The notes under the pieces were generated by a model. It did no database searches, had not been told where the DNA came from, and was given only the letters and a program-made list of their open reading frames with translations. From the NCBI RefSeq assembly GCF_002843385.1, contig NZ_MVDE01000011.1, positions 1 to 64,000 on the forward strand: a DNA stretch of 64,000 nucleotides, given 5' to 3'. The DNA comes from Labilibaculum manganireducens (GTDB lineage: Bacteria; Bacteroidota; Bacteroidia; Bacteroidales; Marinifilaceae). Both the position numbers and the translations under genes were made by a program. Numbering within the stretch: position 1 is the first letter of the stretch; each line of letters opens with the position of its first letter. Shown here in pieces: positions 62,813 to 64,000 of the stretch.

Positions 62813-64000
62813 ATGAAAAATGTGAAAATTGCCGTTATCGGACTTGGGTATGTTGGTTTGCCTTTAGCAGTGGAATTTGGTAAAATATATCCAACGCTAG
62901 GATTTGATATCAACGAAAAAAGGGTGCTTGACTTGAAATTGGGTCTGGATTGGAGAAAAGATATGGGGACTGATAATTTCAAATCATCCGTTCATTTGCA
63001 ATTCACCAGCGATCCCGATCAGTTGAGAGGATATAATGTGTATATCGTTGCGGTACCAACACCAATAAATAAAAATAATCATCCGGATTTAACACCTCTT
63101 TTTGATGCTTCTAAATACATTGGGAAGGTACTTAAAAGAAACGATGTTGTAATTTATGAATCTACAGTATATCCAGGTGCAACCGAAGAAGATTGTGTTC
63201 CTGTGTTGGAGGAATACAGCGGTTTAATCTATAATAAAGATTTTTATTGCGGTTATTCTCCGGAAAGAATTAATCCAGGGGACAAAGTACACACTCTTAC
63301 AACAATTTGTAAGATTACTTCCGGGTCGACACCAAAAATGGCTGATTTTGTTGATCGGCTTTACAAATCGATTATTACAGCCGGAACCTATAAGGCATCA
63401 TCAATTAAAGTAGCTGAAGCGGCAAAGGTTATTGAAAATTCACAACGCGATATAAATATTGCATTTGTAAACGAGCTGGCAGTAATCTTTAACAAACTAG
63501 GGATTGATACCAATGAAGTTTTAGAAGCCGCTTCCACCAAATGGAATTTTTTACCATTTAAACCAGGTTTAGTTGGCGGGCATTGTATTGGTGTTGATCC
63601 ATACTATTTAGCTCACAAGGCTTTGGAAGTTGGGTATAATCCTCAGATTTTACTGGCAGGAAGAAGATTAAATGATGATATGGGTTTGTTCATTGCATTT
63701 AATGTTATCAAGGAAATGGTTAAGAAAGGTTTCCGTATTCCCGGATCAAATGTTTTGGTGATGGGAATAACCTTTAAGGAAAATTGCCCGGATATCAGAA
63801 ATTCGAAAGTGATAGGTTTAATTAAGGAACTTAAGGAGTTCGGCTGTAATGTTGAGGTTTATGATCCTTGGGCCAATCCTATTGAGGTTAGGGAAAGATA
63901 TAATTTGAAAATAATACCTTACCTGAATGGGAATAAGTACGATGCTATTGTTGCAGCGGTTGCTCACGATGAAATTCGGAAGGTTGATATAAAGAACCTG
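62813..64000 (+). CDS. UDP-N-acetylglucosamine 6-dehydrogenase (WbpA/TviB-like), partial
   Basis: 396 codons are present; the gene runs off the end of the window. It starts [23 protein letters not shown] (Rossmann NAD site), then [39 protein letters not shown], the lysine helix [28 protein letters not shown], the catalytic Cys in [17 protein letters not shown], and [16 protein letters not shown]. The PERINPGDK and ENSQRD features match the UDP-GlcNAc (WbpA/TviB) group more than UDP-glucose dehydrogenases. It supplies UDP-GlcNAcA for the WbpB/E/D enzymes upstream. Confidence 0.92.
   Translation, partial: MKNVKIAVIGLGYVGLPLAVEFGKIYPTLGFDINEKRVLDLKLGLDWRKDMGTDNFKSSVHLQFTSDPDQLRGYNVYIVAVPTPINKNNHPDLTPLFDASKYIGKVLKRNDVVIYESTVYPGATEEDCVPVLEEYSGLIYNKDFYCGYSPERINPGDKVHTLTTICKITSGSTPKMADFVDRLYKSIITAGTYKASSIKVAEAAKVIENSQRDINIAFVNELAVIFNKLGIDTNEVLEAASTKWNFLPFKPGLVGGHCIGVDPYYLAHKALEVGYNPQILLAGRRLNDDMGLFIAFNVIKEMVKKGFRIPGSNVLVMGITFKENCPDIRNSKVIGLIKELKEFGCNVEVYDPWANPIEVRERYNLKIIPYLNGNKYDAIVAAVAHDEIRKVDIKNL

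Overview
The window reads as chromosomal DNA of a low-GC marine-type Bacteroidota, plausibly Marinilabiliales/Marinifilaceae (lineage is inference). The support is: promoters of the TAnnTTTG type with an upstream TTTG (best case 18059-18090), few strong Shine-Dalgarno sequences, many lipoproteins with short lipoboxes, families typical of the phylum (DUF5777 barrel, PG0541-like protein, DUF6340-like lipoprotein, GH140, PL10), and a pectin utilisation locus. No tRNA, rRNA, CRISPR array or complete insertion sequence was seen.

Layout. (1) 1-4.6 kb: a minus-strand c-type cytochrome operon (lipoprotein cytochrome, beta-barrel, mono-haem cytochrome c, seven-haem cytochrome, b-type membrane cytochrome) divergent from a Crp/Fnr regulator with an FNR-like cysteine set. 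(2) 4.6-17.9 kb: housekeeping and hypothetical genes: CobW-type GTPase, nitroreductase, MFS carrier, YchJ-like protein, an ACT-like protein opposite dapA, a large VWA-type membrane protein, Ste24-type M48 protease, CinA. (3) 18.1-24.4 kb: a TolC/adaptor/RND efflux operon with two small accessory genes. (4) 24.5-27.2 kb: a lone, AT-rich LRR-Roc-COR (Roco) GTPase gene whose C-terminus resembles a PD-(D/E)XK nuclease; it is the best candidate here for an undescribed conflict or defence protein. (5) 27.3-38.6 kb: SEC-C/DUF1186 protein, GreA-like factor, NifX-like protein, DUF418 protein, porin, TPR histidine kinase, CorA, RsgA and peroxiredoxin. Four same-strand copies of a structured ~110-bp repeat sit in the gaps around the last two.

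(6) 38.7-48.6 kb: a pectin/rhamnogalacturonan locus on the minus strand (two SGNH acetylesterases, GH140, GH43, an Asp-box propeller protein, PL10 pectate lyase, a GH28-like lipoprotein fused to PepSY-like repeats) divergent from a membrane-anchored winged-helix regulator. No SusC/SusD pair is present. (7) 48.8-55.2 kb: a second RND efflux operon with a GbsR/MarR-type repressor; matching inverted repeats lie before the repressor and before the operon. (8) 55.3-56.2 kb: a decayed transposase. (9) 56.3-64 kb: a surface-polysaccharide region with a beta-helix lipoprotein, a sulfatase-like protein lacking the usual Cys, and WbpE/WbpD/WbpB/WbpA-like enzymes. Together these four would make a UDP-2,3-diacetamido-uronic acid from UDP-GlcNAc. 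The last gene runs off the window. A structured repeat precedes two genes of this region.
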